A DNA stretch of 64,000 bases from Primula veris (Eukaryota; Streptophyta; Magnoliopsida; Ericales; Primulaceae), in contig OY821749.1 in the NCBI GenBank assembly GCA_963682055.1, positions 5,754,336 through 5,818,335 on the forward strand, written 5' to 3'. The notes beneath the pieces are model-generated. The model searched no databases, was not told where the DNA came from, and saw only the letters and a program-made list of their open reading frames with translations. This document shows, piece by piece, positions 48,383 through 57,925 of this stretch. Positions within the stretch are counted from its first letter, which is position 1. Every line of letters begins with the position of its first letter. The position numbers and the translations under genes were made by a program.

Positions 48383-50074
48383 TCATTGGTACCCTAATCC
48401 ATTTTTGGGTCCTTGAGGGTTAGAGTCTCGACCCTTTGGAATCCAAACCAAATCATTTCTACTTACTTTATACCTATTAGGGCAATATATATAATCCTCA
48501 TAGTGGTCACTACGGTTGCAAGTAATACATTTTACATGCGAGATAGGTTTAACAAAACGATTATAAACTAAGTTCCTTTTATATGAATTGTTCTTACGGG
48601 AGTAACTTGGGGTTCTATTTTCATTTTTCTCCACTTGTTTGGTGAATAGATTTTTATGCTTAGACGCTAAGAGAGGGTTGTATCCTACACCGGTTTTATC
48701 ATATGCGCCTTGTTGAGAAGCTAATATAGTACTTAGCATTTTACTTCCTTTAGTGAACTTAGAGAGAGTGAGTTCGGCTCTATCCACCTTTTCTTTACAT
48801 GAACTTAGGTCATTAGCTAACTTATCATTTTCTATTGTAAGTTCGGCATTTTTAGACGTAAGTGAGTCATTTGTTATAGCTAAGTTCTCGAGTTCGTCTT
48901 GTAGAGTAATTAGCATTTTTCTAAAAGATTTGTTTTTACCTCTAGCTTTTTCTAAGGATGCTAACACATCATTTATATCAAAATCATCATCACTAGAAAT
49001 AGAGGAGTTAGAGGAGTGAAAGCTTACATCCTCGGTATCGTCGTCTCTAGCCATGAGACAAAGATTTGCGACTTCTTCATTGTCGCTATCGGAGCTATCA
49101 TCATCGCTCCCCCATGTGGCCAAAAATGCCTTCTTGTATTCCTTTTTCTTTCTGAACTTATCCTTTTTCTTCAAAGGACATTCGTTTTGCATATGGCCGG
49201 GTTTGTGACATTTGTAGCAAATGATTTCGTCCTTTTTGTTCGATTTGTCGGAAGGCTCTCCCTTATACTCCTTTTTCCGAAATCGTTGTCCACCCTTCTT
49301 CTTCCAACTTAGGAATTTGTTGTAGCGTTTGGCGAAGAGTGCCATGTCGTCATCCTCACTCGAGGAATCATTGTCGCTATCTTCTTTTGTTGTGCTTTTG
49401 AAGGCGATGCCTTTCTTCTTTTTTGAGTCATCCTCATGCTTTCGAGTCGTCATATCTAGCTCATGGGTGCTCAAGGATCCTATGAGGTTGTCGAGAGAAA
49501 GTGTGTTCATATCCTTGGCTTCTTGTATAGCCGTCACTTTTGATTCCCACTTCCTCGGAAGGCTTCGTAGGATTTTCGTCACCATCTCCTTGCTAGAATA
49601 TACCTTTTCAAGTCTTTTGAGATCATTAGTAATCTTAGTAAAACGAGTGTACATAGAAGCAATAGACTCGTCATCATCGACTTTAAACAATTCATAATCA
49701 TGAATAAGCATGCTAATCTTAGAGTCTTTAACTTGACTAGTTCCTTCGTGCATAATAGCTAGCTTATCCCACATTTGCTTAGCGGTGTCACAACCGGAAA
49801 TCTTATCATATTCACTAGGCGAGAGCGCACAAGTGATAGAGGTCATGGCCCTACAATTTAGGGAAAACGCAAGGCGTTCATCGGTATCTAGTTCCTCTAC
49901 AAGTTTATCTTCGCCATTTCTCCTAGGCGTTTTATAGCCTTTACTAATACTTATCCATTGATCTATTTCATAACCGCATAGGAAATTTTTCATTAGATCT
50001 CTCCAATAGGGATAGTTAGTGCCGTCAAAGAATGGGGGCCTAGTTATGGATTTAGAGTCGGCGTATGAAGACAT
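48383..50074 (-). CDS. gag: Sirevirus Gag, intact
   Basis: A 563-codon ORF beginning MSSYADSKSITRPPFFDGTN 66 bp inside the primer-binding end. UBN2/retrotransposon Gag fold region at about 10-215 (YWRDLMKNFL, MWDKLAIMHEGT, RSLPRKWESKV); a Lys/Asp/Ser-rich linker; zinc knuckle CYKCHKPGHMQNEC at about 286-299; coiled-coil-like stretch at about 375-460; and a second Cys/His cluster CITCNRSDHYEDYIYC near the end. Gag packages the element RNA into virus-like particles in the cytoplasm. It ends in TGA; the pol frame is offset by +1 and opens 14 nt later. Confidence 0.95.
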   Translation of the reverse strand: MSSYADSKSITRPPFFDGTNYPYWRDLMKNFLCGYEIDQWISISKGYKTPRRNGEDKLVEELDTDERLAFSLNCRAMTSITCALSPSEYDKISGCDTAKQMWDKLAIMHEGTSQVKDSKISMLIHDYELFKVDDDESIASMYTRFTKITNDLKRLEKVYSSKEMVTKILRSLPRKWESKVTAIQEAKDMNTLSLDNLIGSLSTHELDMTTRKHEDDSKKKKGIAFKSTTKEDSDNDSSSEDDDMALFAKRYNKFLSWKKKGGQRFRKKEYKGEPSDKSNKKDEIICYKCHKPGHMQNECPLKKKDKFRKKKEYKKAFLATWGSDDDSSDSDNEEVANLCLMARDDDTEDVSFHSSNSSISSDDDFDINDVLASLEKARGKNKSFRKMLITLQDELENLAITNDSLTSKNAELTIENDKLANDLSSCKEKVDRAELTLSKFTKGSKMLSTILASQQGAYDKTGVGYNPLLASKHKNLFTKQVEKNENRTPSYSRKNNSYKRNLVYNRFVKPISHVKCITCNRSDHYEDYIYCPNRYKVSRNDLVWIPKGRDSNPQGPKNGLGYQ

Positions 50075-50126
50075 AACGGATCTTTAAACTATAAAATCGT
50101 TAGATTTTCGTAAATAAAATAGCTAA

Positions 50127-50138
50127 GCTCTGATACCA
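50127..50138 (-). promoter_or_regulatory. Element A primer-binding site, initiator-tRNA-Met type
   Basis: The complement reads TGGTATCAGAGC two bases after the 5' LTR end, matching the 3' end of initiator tRNA-Met. Confidence 0.92.
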
Positions 50139-50140
50139 AT

Positions 50141-51389
50141 TGTTGGTCCGTAGGAGTCTAAACCTTAGAGGGGGGGTGAATAAGGTTTTCGTACGTTTTT
50201 CGCGGAATTAAATCTATGGATATTTAACTAAGTTAAATAGTGGTTTTTATAACCTAAACTCTTTCGTTTCCAAATTAACGCTAAATAATCTAAACAAGCA
50301 ATAAAGATGAGCGATAAATAAATGCGTAAGGTAAAAGTTGAGGGAAAGAAATAACGCAAGATTTATAGAGGTTCGGCAAAACGTGCCTACGTCCTCTCCT
50401 CGGTATTTTCACTACCGAGTATTTCACTAGAATCTCATTCCAAAGGTTACAACTTAACGAGCTTAATCAGCCGATTTAGCTCCCCCTCACTTAATGAGTA
50501 TCCCGAAAGAAAAAGCCTAGAACTTTTAAGCTACACTTGCTTGAAAAGCTTCTACCCAATCAATCGCTCACTAACGAGTTTATAAAACACTCTTTTACAA
50601 GTTTGATTTGAATACAACACTCACTAACAAATATTATCTCGATATTTATAAGATTACAATGAGAATATAATCGAGAATAATTTATGAATAATAAGTGAGA
50701 AGTTGGAAGTATAAGCTTGAAGAATTTCTTAGAAAGATTTGCTTAATTGTTGAATGCTTGGATAATCTTCCTTGAAGGTTTTGAAGCTCTTTTGTAGGGT
50801 GAAAAGATGCAGCAATTAATTTCAGACCGTTGCAGTTGGTTGGCTGAATTGAATGCTGGTTAATGCAGTGGTTCGCCCCATTTTCAGGAATGGCTTAAAA
50901 GCTGGAATTTGAAATTTTACAGAAACGATCGGTCGTTTCTGCAAAACGATCGGTCGTTTTTTATCTATGCTCACTGGAAGAAATCATCAATAAAACGATC
51001 GGTCGTTTTATTATGGCGATCGGTCGTTTTTGTCCTATGCTCACTGGAAGAAAACACACTTAAAACGATCGGTCGTTTTAAGCCTGCGATCGGTCGTTTT
51101 TGTGTTCAGCTTACTGGAAGAAAATTTCTCTGAAATGATCGATCGTTTAAGCAGTCGTTTTTGTTCTGGGCTTGTTTTCGGTTTTCTCGACAAACTTTGA
51201 AATCCCGTAACTAGTTCGTTTCTAATCCGATTTAGGTTTCGCTTGAACCATTGGCTTTGTAATTATGCAATTTATCATTTTGAACCTTTAATACACTCGA
51301 TAAAAGATTAGTACACAAAACGAGCTTTTATCATGTTTTACAATTTTTGTTATCATTAAAATAATCGAATTGAAGAACATCGTTCAACA
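50141..51389 (-). repeat. Element A 5' LTR (1,249 bp)
   Basis: Nearly identical to 41720-42967. The TATA-like TATAAATA is at 50643-50650 on the minus strand, and the near-palindrome cluster is at 50922-51152. Confidence 0.96.
50922..51152. repeat. Near-palindrome cluster in the 5' LTR of element A
   Basis: Same seven copies as in the 3' LTR; one variant reads GGCGATCGG here and GGTGATCGG in the other LTR. Confidence 0.93.
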
Positions 51390-52582
51390 ACCAATTCGGC
51401 GAAACATACATCACTATATAAACACACTCGGGGAAATTATTATTTCATCAACCCCTTTCGGTAGCTCTTCTTGAAAAACGACCAGGAAAGACGGTGAGGG
51501 TGGAGGGCACGAATGCCACTTAAAACCCGATCTCATTAGGATATCGACTTCCGCCTATATCTTTCCTAGACATCGTATCCAAATAGGTGAGCCTATTTAG
51601 AGAAGATTCATAATTTTTCTAACTTAAATGTGAATATATATGATTTCGCAAATTTACCATATTATACACATAAGAGTGATTAAATAATTATTAGATTTGT
51701 ACCTGCTTGTATTACATATTATAACGAGATATTCTAAATCACACTTAGCAATATCTAATACCATTCATCAATCTAAAATTTATTCATGGTAATTACGATA
51801 TGCATGGGAGTAGTATATTTAATTATTATTTTACCATATCACATGCAGTGAAGGCAAATTTTAATTATCGTTATACATTATACATGCAAGTTCTATATAT
51901 GGTAATTTTTAAATCCAATTTACCAATTACACTAGAAAGATCTAAATAAATATTCTACAAATCTATTGCTTTTATGTGTAAGTTCTATACATGGTAACTA
52001 AATCATTCATGTAAGTAATATATTTTATTTACCAATTTACTATATATACGCAAATAATCTAATTTCACGCAGGGAAATCAATTTATGACATACTGATCAG
52101 GTTAGACAATACTAATAATTAATTTATCATACACTGGGATTCTTTACGTAACAAATACAAGAAGCATGTAATCGTTCTATATATAGTTAGGTAGCTTCTA
52201 AAGTTTATTCTAGCACATACTAACGTAGTTAACTAGCTTTTTTTTATATACAAATGTCTTTAACATATATTCAGTAGTTCCATGGCAATATGATGGTATG
52301 GTAAGCATGTTAGTATGGGGTCCATTAATTTGACTTTTAAACATACTCAAACATACATGCATCATTAAATTGTAACCTAGCAATTTACGGATATATAACA
52401 GTTGCTATAAGTCATGGTTTCTAGGAATAATATATGTTTGTAACTAGTTATATAAAAAACTTTGTTTACCGTGCTTCTGGTAGTTTGGGTAGTCCATATG
52501 TTTATAACCCAATATTCGAAAATTAACCATATTCTTCAAACAAATACCTCGATCTTGCTTTTACTCCAATCTTCGTGAGCAA
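51390..52582 (-). other. Element B 5' leader
   Basis: AT-rich sequence between element A and the primer-binding region of B. It has no recognisable coding frame, consistent with the long untranslated leader of Retrofit-type elements. Confidence 0.5.
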
Positions 52583-52595
52583 AGTGCTGATAACG
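52583..52595 (-). promoter_or_regulatory. Element B primer-binding region
   Basis: The complement reads CGTTATCAGCAC directly after the 5' LTR, a form recurrent in Retrofit-type Copia elements. Element C has the related CGTTATCACCACGAG. Confidence 0.6.
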
Positions 52596-52829
52596 TGTTG
52601 TGTGACATATTAGCTCGTTATAGATATATATAGAGATATGTATAGATATAGAGAGAGGTATGAAAAACAATAGACGAAGTGTTTATTCATTAATATGATT
52701 GTACATAAAGATACATCAAGAAACCCCTGACCCTCTTTATATAATAGATGGTAGGGTTACATATGCTAGGAAAGTCCAATACAGGCCCAATAGAGTAAGG
52801 TCCAAGATGGCCAATAATATCCTACAACA
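52596..52829 (-). repeat. Element B 5' LTR
   Basis: Pairs with 36323-36556, about 14 differences in 234 bp, followed by the ATATT target duplication. Confidence 0.92.
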
Positions 52830-52834
52830 ATATT

Positions 52835-52887
52835 TACGTTTTCAATAATTAATATATTATTGATCTATTTAGTAACGTTTTATAATA
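52835..52887 (+). mobile_element. Element C: right part of its 5' LTR
   Basis: Resumes after the B target duplication and ends TATAATA, probably a changed CA end, directly before CGTTATCACCACGAG (52888-52902), the expected primer-binding region. Together with 36062-36322 this gives an LTR of about 315 bp. Confidence 0.55.
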
Positions 52888-53009
52888 CGTTATCACCACG
52901 AGTCTCTATTTAAGTATTGATTTTGTTATGTTCGATTAGTATATACTTTCACACTAATATTTTGTAAAAGTGTATACTATCATTTCTACAATTTAATTAT
53001 ACTTTTCAA

Positions 53010-53560
53010 ATTCCGGAATATCAATCCTGAAGATTGACATGTTTATCTCGAAATATAAATATGAATTAATTTATTTGGTAGCTACTAATCATTTCTGAAG
53101 AATTAATAGTAATCATTCCTGAAGAATGATATTTGGTTAATTCCTGAAGAATTAATAGTAATAACTCATGAAGAATGATACTTGGTTCATTCCTGCAGAA
53201 TTGATGTAAACAATGCTGAAGATTGATAAATTTATGATAAAGTATAAATATTGATCAATCCTGCAGATTGATGCTTAATTAATTCCCGAATAATTATTAT
53301 TAAATTACTCCCGAAGAGTTATGAAATTTACAGTTCCCGAAGAACTTTAAAGATAATTCCAGAAGAATTATAATTACCTGAAGTAGTTAACGATTATAGA
53401 GTATTGGAAATTCTTGAAGAATTTTAACTAACAGAAGTAGTTAACGCTTAGTAATCTTGAAAGATTGTGCCTACATGAATTAGTGAACAAAACATAATAT
53501 TGGCAATTCCCGAAGAATTCCAACTATCAGAAGTTGTCTCCATGAGATTTATTCTATGAA
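53010..53560 (+). repeat. Element C leader with repeated (C)CTGAAGAAT motifs
   Basis: The words CCTGAAGAATGAT, CCTGAAGAATTAA, CCCGAAGAATT and close variants recur more than ten times between the primer-binding region and gag. Such repeated motifs are usual in the leader of Retrofit-type Copia elements. Confidence 0.65.
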
Positions 53561-53682
53561 TAATATATAAGACTATCTGAATTAGCCAAACCCTGAGTAG
53601 CATTTTTAATTTCTATAACGGAATAAATTTTGTTAGTTAATTTATTTATATATTATTACGTTTTACATCTCATTGTTTATAT

Positions 53683-54583
53683 ATGGCGAATATTCAAAGG
53701 TTCCAATTTACCGCCCTGAACGTATCTGGCAGTAATTACTTATCTTGGGTTCTAGATGCCGAAATTCATTTGACTTCTATGGATCTTGGGAACACCATAA
53801 TTGAAGGACATGACCCGTCCCCGCAGGACAGGGCAATGGCCATCATATTTCTCCGCCACCACCTCGACGAGGGTTTAAAAGCTAAATATCTCACGATAAA
53901 TAACCTTCTCGAGTTGTGAAAAAATTTGAAAGAGCACTACGAGCATCACAGACTCGTGTTGCTTCCAAAAGCTCAATATGACTGGATGCACATGAGGTTG
54001 CAAGATTTTAAAATGGTCAATGAATTTAACTCGGCTATGTTTATAGTTAACTCTAAATTGAAATTGTGTGGAGAAAATATCACCGAGTCTGATATGCTTG
54101 AGAAAACCTTCTCCACATTCCATGCCTCGAATATGCTCATGCAGCAGCAATATCGAAAGCGGAGGTTTAAGAGATACTCCGAGTTGATTGCTTATCTTCT
54201 TCTTGCAGAAGAAAACAATAAACTTTTGTTGAAAAACCATCAGTCTCGGCCGACTGGTTCCACACCATTTCCTAAAGTAAATGTTGTTGATGTAAAATGT
54301 TTTCAACGAAAGAATAATCGAGGTCGAGCTCGCAAAAATAAGTGTTTTAATCACAACAAATATGCTGGAAAGTTTCATGTTGGTAACCACCAGAAGTGGA
54401 CCAAAGGCCAGCCTGTGAAAATGAAGGCTGATGATAAATTTTATGTGGCACCAAAACGAGGTGGTTCTAGTAATTGCTACAGATGCGGAAAGAATGGACA
54501 TTAGTCTCGTGCATGTCGTACTCCAAAGCATGTGGTTGAGTTATATCAAAACTCTCTCAAAGAAAAAATGAATGATAAGTAAA
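53683..54583 (+). pseudogene. gag: Element C gag, Retrofit-type, with internal stops
   Basis: One frame reads through MANIQRFQFTALNVSGSNYL and IIFLRHHLDEGLKAKYLT, then a TGA at 53917-53919, and resumes in frame with KTFSTFHASNMLMQQQYRKR, ELIAYLLLAEENN and the zinc knuckle CYRCGKNGH. That is followed by a TAG at 54502-54504 and then SRACRTPKHVVELYQ, ending at TAA near 54583. Both internal stops replace codons that are Trp (TGG) in relatives, as expected from G-to-A decay. It carries the capsid region and nucleocapsid knuckle but is non-functional. Confidence 0.85.
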
Positions 54584-54900
54584 CAAAATTTGCTGTTTTT
54601 GAAAACATGGGCATAAAAGAAGAACCCCTTATTAAAACTCACCTAGATATCGGTTACTTCTTTGATGGCCACATAGAAGACTAAACCAATCAATTTCTTG
54701 TAAAAAGTGTTTTTACGTTATTTTCAAAATAAACTATCTAGTTGTTTCAGCTAGTCATGTGTTCTTCAGCTGTTCGTGTATTTTTAGCTAGTCGTGTGTT
54801 AGTTTGAATGTAATATAAGAAGAATAATAATATATGTATTTTGTTTGTAGAAATCATGAATTTCCAATCTAGTAGTACGCATAACTAGAACTTATGTTTA

Positions 54901-55487
54901 GTGGACAGTGCAACAACTCATAGCATATTCCGAGTTAAAAAGTTTTTTAAGCTCATAGAACCTCTTATTACCAACGTTAATACGATTAGTGGACCAACAT
55001 ACATTATAGAAGGCTTCAAAAGAGCATATCTAATACTATCTAAGGGTACAAAAATCCGCATTGAATGTGCATTATACTCTCCCAAGTCAAATACAAATTT
55101 GTTGAATTTCAAAGATATTTGGAGTAATGGACATCATATTGAAACTGAAAACGAGGGAGATAAAGATTATCTCGATATAACAAGCTTGGTTGCAAGCCAG
55201 AAGCTTGTACTTGAAACACTGAGTACTTATTCTTCAGGATTATATTACACAATAATAAGGTGTATTGAATTATACTCTATAGTGCACCCGAATTGCATCG
55301 AACCATCACACCAGAAGTGCACTAAAGTGCAGCACCTGAAGTGCACCACTAAAGCGTAGCACCTGAAGTGCATTAGGCAACATCACATAATTGCGCCAAA
55401 GTTCAAACGGTTCATTCTGATTCTCGAGCTTTTATCCTTTGACATGATCGCCTCGGTCATCCGGGTTCTACTATGATGAACCGAATA
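54901..55487 (+). pseudogene. pol: Element C protease / GAG-pre-integrase remnant, truncated
   Basis: In frame from 54901 with DSATTHSIFRVKKFF (protease active-site region), GTKIRIECALYSPKSNTNLL, and SSGLYYTIIR. After a stretch with three GCACCTGAAGTGCA-like repeats (55310-55372), HDRLGHPGSTMMNRI is readable in another frame at about 55450-55490. Homology stops there: integrase, RT, RNase H and the 3' LTR of C are missing. Confidence 0.8.
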
Positions 55488-56111
55488 GGTAAATCGAAAA
55501 ACGTTGTTAGTTTAGTGCACAAAACAACAGTTAACCATAATTAATACCATTTTTAACCCATGAAAATGACCATTTTGGGGTCTAATCACATACACATACA
55601 TATGCACACACTCACATATATAGAGAGAGAATTACACCACCAAAAACTCGACCGTTACTTGACTGCCGCTTCCGTCGCGTCAGTCCATGATAGATTTTTT
55701 ACTTTGGAAAAACAATGTCGTATTTAGTCAAAAGTAGAAAGGTGGCGAGCAAATAGTGTTTAAGAAAAGCTCTTTAGCAGTTAACTTGTGTATGGATTTT
55801 AGTACTTTTCGGTATCACTTTCACTTTGTTATTTCCTTACCGTCTATATTTGATTCTTATATATTTAAGGAAATTATATTCTATTGTTTCTTCATTATTT
55901 TTTCATACAAATTATTGAATTTAATAACGATGTGCGCAACAATCAGTTGGAAAAAAACCGACGTTTTTTACCTCAATTAACCTCTTTTCCGAGTTTACTT
56001 GCAACAAACCCTAAAATAAGGTGGAAATGAGCCTACAAATTAGCATTAATGCAAATTGCAAAAATCAAACAAAGGTCCGAGTTTTTTTTGTTTTTTTATT
56101 TAAAATTATGA
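55488..56111. other. Unassigned AT-rich stretch
   Basis: After the truncation of element C no coding motif is seen. A short leader-like patch at 55610-55690 (GAGAGAGAATTACACCACC) is GC-richer but unplaced. Confidence 0.5.
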
Positions 56112-56819
56112 CCGTCAACTAGGGGTGTTCAAAAAAAACCGTGAATCCGTGAACCGGGGCTGATCCAGTGTTTTGGTCTGGTCTAGGTTTTTAACATATT
56201 TGGTCTAGGTTAGGGTTCAAAAAATCCATAACCGTTATTAATGGGTTGTGCTAAGTTTAGCTAATCAAAAACCAGAGTGGACCAGGTCATACCAAACCTT
56301 GGTGGCCCTTTGAAACCAACCATGAAAACCATTTTAACCACTAGAGTATATAAGTTAATTGATTAGACCATGAAAATGTAATTTTTTGGTGTTAATTTGG
56401 TACTTATTAGCATAGTTTTGTTGACATTTAGGCTTGTTTAATCCATGTTTTGTGCTTTTCTATATTTTTCCGGTCTACTTGCATTTGTTTGCATTTTTGT
56501 AGGAAAAAACATAGATTTAGCACAAAAACAAGACAAATATGCAAGAAGACCAAAGCAAGTACTAAAATAGAAGATTCTAAAAGACAAAGGACCCCAAAAG
56601 AACCCCAAGAAAGTGGCAAAATGGAATCAAATCAAAATAGATCGAAGAAGGATCTAGAAGCCCGACTTGACCGGTCAGGTTCAGTTAGAATTTAAAATTT
56701 GGATAAAATAGGGTTTGTTAAGTATTGATAAATACTCTCCTATTCCGAAAATAAAAACACAACTCATTATTATCAGTTTTTTCAATATATTTTTGTTCTA
56801 GAGAAAGAGAAGAGAGAAA

Positions 56820-57370
56820 AATACCAAAAACTTGTGAGTTTGTGCACGAATTCCTTGTTTTACTGACATATTATTGTGAGTTCTTCAATCGTTCTTACTT
56901 TATTTGTCGTTTCTTTTAGTATCTCTATTGTTTTTTATGCATGTTTACTTCGATTTCCATCATAATTAACATTAATCTCATATCTCTCGCATGCAAACTA
57001 GTTAAAACAAGTCGATAACATCGTATAAGCTAGTTATTGATTAATTAACGCCGCATGTTAACGAATGTAGATTTATATAAATTGAAAATAGCTTTTAAAA
57101 CAACCTAATAATCTGATATTTAGTAGTTTTAAACTCCCGAGGAACGAGCCGTTGTATTGACAACCCAACCGCTAACGCTCTCATCGTTACTAATTAATTG
57201 ACGCCTAATTAGTAAAATCCTCTAAAACTATCAAGGCCAACAACCACACGGTTCCACGAACGATAACCTTGGTGTGCTTTCCAAGGAAAATAGTACTGCT
57301 ACCCTCGTGCTCCTAGGAGTCCTTTTAGTGCGTAGGAAAAAAGTACGTATCGAAAGGGCAGACAGTCATT
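56820..57370 (+). repeat. Gypsy-like leader, copy 1
   Basis: Shares with 58660-59230 the order TTGTCGTTTCTTTTA, CATGCAAAC, a form of CCGTTG.ATTGACAA.CCAAC, CGATAACCT.GGTGT, and CGTGCTCCT..GAG. Blocks like ACGATAACCTTGGTGTGC are usual in 5' leaders of plant Ty3/Gypsy elements. No LTR borders resolved. Confidence 0.55.
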
Positions 57371-57419
57371 AATTAACAAAGAGATAATTATCGATAGGTC
57401 CAGAAAACTGGACTTATTT

Positions 57420-57925
57420 AAGTTCAAGTACGGGGCCCAAACTTATTTAAGTTCCAGTTCGGCCCAATAAATAAACCCAAAAAAAATAAAAAATATTTAA
57501 TAATGTAATTTTTATTTATAAAATCCAAAAAAAAATTAAAAAATCCAAAAAAATAAATAAAATACAATTAAAAAAATATTGTGTATGTAATTTTCTGGAT
57601 TGTATACACTTTCTTGATTTTGTATATGCACTTTTTCTGAATGTGTGCATTTTTTTAGATGTGTATTTAAAAATATCGATGTGTATGCACTTATTTAGTA
57701 TTATGTATGCAATTTGCTCAATTTTATATGCATTTTATGGAGCACTTTCTTGATTTTGTTTATGCACTTTTTTATACGTAAATGCACTTTTTTTTTAATG
57801 TTTATGTATTTTTTTTTAGATATTTATGCAAAATTCTTGATGTGTATGCACTTATTTAGTATTATGTATGCAATTTGATCAATTTTCTATGCATTTTATG
57901 GATTGTGTATGCACTTTCTTGATTT
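57420..57925. repeat. AT-rich stretch with a diverged tandem repeat
   Basis: TGTATGCACTTATTTAGTAT occurs near 57680 and 57841, each followed by TATGTATGCAATTTG and TATGCATTTTATGGA. Words such as TGCACTTTCTTGATTTTGT recur. No coding content. Confidence 0.75.

Larger units (their letters stand above)
41720..51389 (-). mobile_element. Element A: young Sirevirus (Copia, SIRE/Maximus type) with an extra ORF
   Basis: A 9.67-kb element with LTRs 41720-42967 (3') and 50141-51389 (5') ending TG..CA. Order in the minus sense: 5' LTR, primer-binding site, gag (50074-48383), pol (48360-45232), extra ORF (44834-43518), two polypurine tracts, 3' LTR. Large gag, an ORF after pol, and duplicated AAAGGGGGAGA-like tracts are Sirevirus hallmarks. 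The LTRs differ at two C/T sites (42595/51017 and 42844/51265 region) and one G-run length (6 against 7). At an assumed 1.3e-8 substitutions per site per year this is roughly 60,000 years. The usual 5-bp duplication is not seen (left flank ATACC, right flank ACCAA). The element is inserted in element B. Confidence 0.95.
36323..52829 (-). mobile_element. Element B: Retrofit-type Copia retrotransposon (minus sense), interrupted by element A
   Basis: Two 234-bp LTRs (36323-36556 and 52596-52829) with TG..CA ends bound the element. The identical 5-bp ATATT flanks it at 36318-36322 and 52830-52834. In the minus sense the 5' LTR is on the right, followed by a CGTTATCAGCAC-type primer-binding region; a polypurine tract AAATGGAGAG precedes the 3' LTR on the left. 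By eye the LTRs differ at about 14 positions (about 6%). Between the LTRs, excluding element A, is about 6.4 kb with decayed pol (37380-37860) and the characteristic 3' untranslated repeats (36638-37050). It is not autonomous. It disrupts the 5' LTR of element C. Confidence 0.9.

Noticed and set aside
48753..49697. Plus-strand ORFs of 88-122 codons
   Set aside because: Mirror images of the intact minus-strand gag, caused by its codon pattern.
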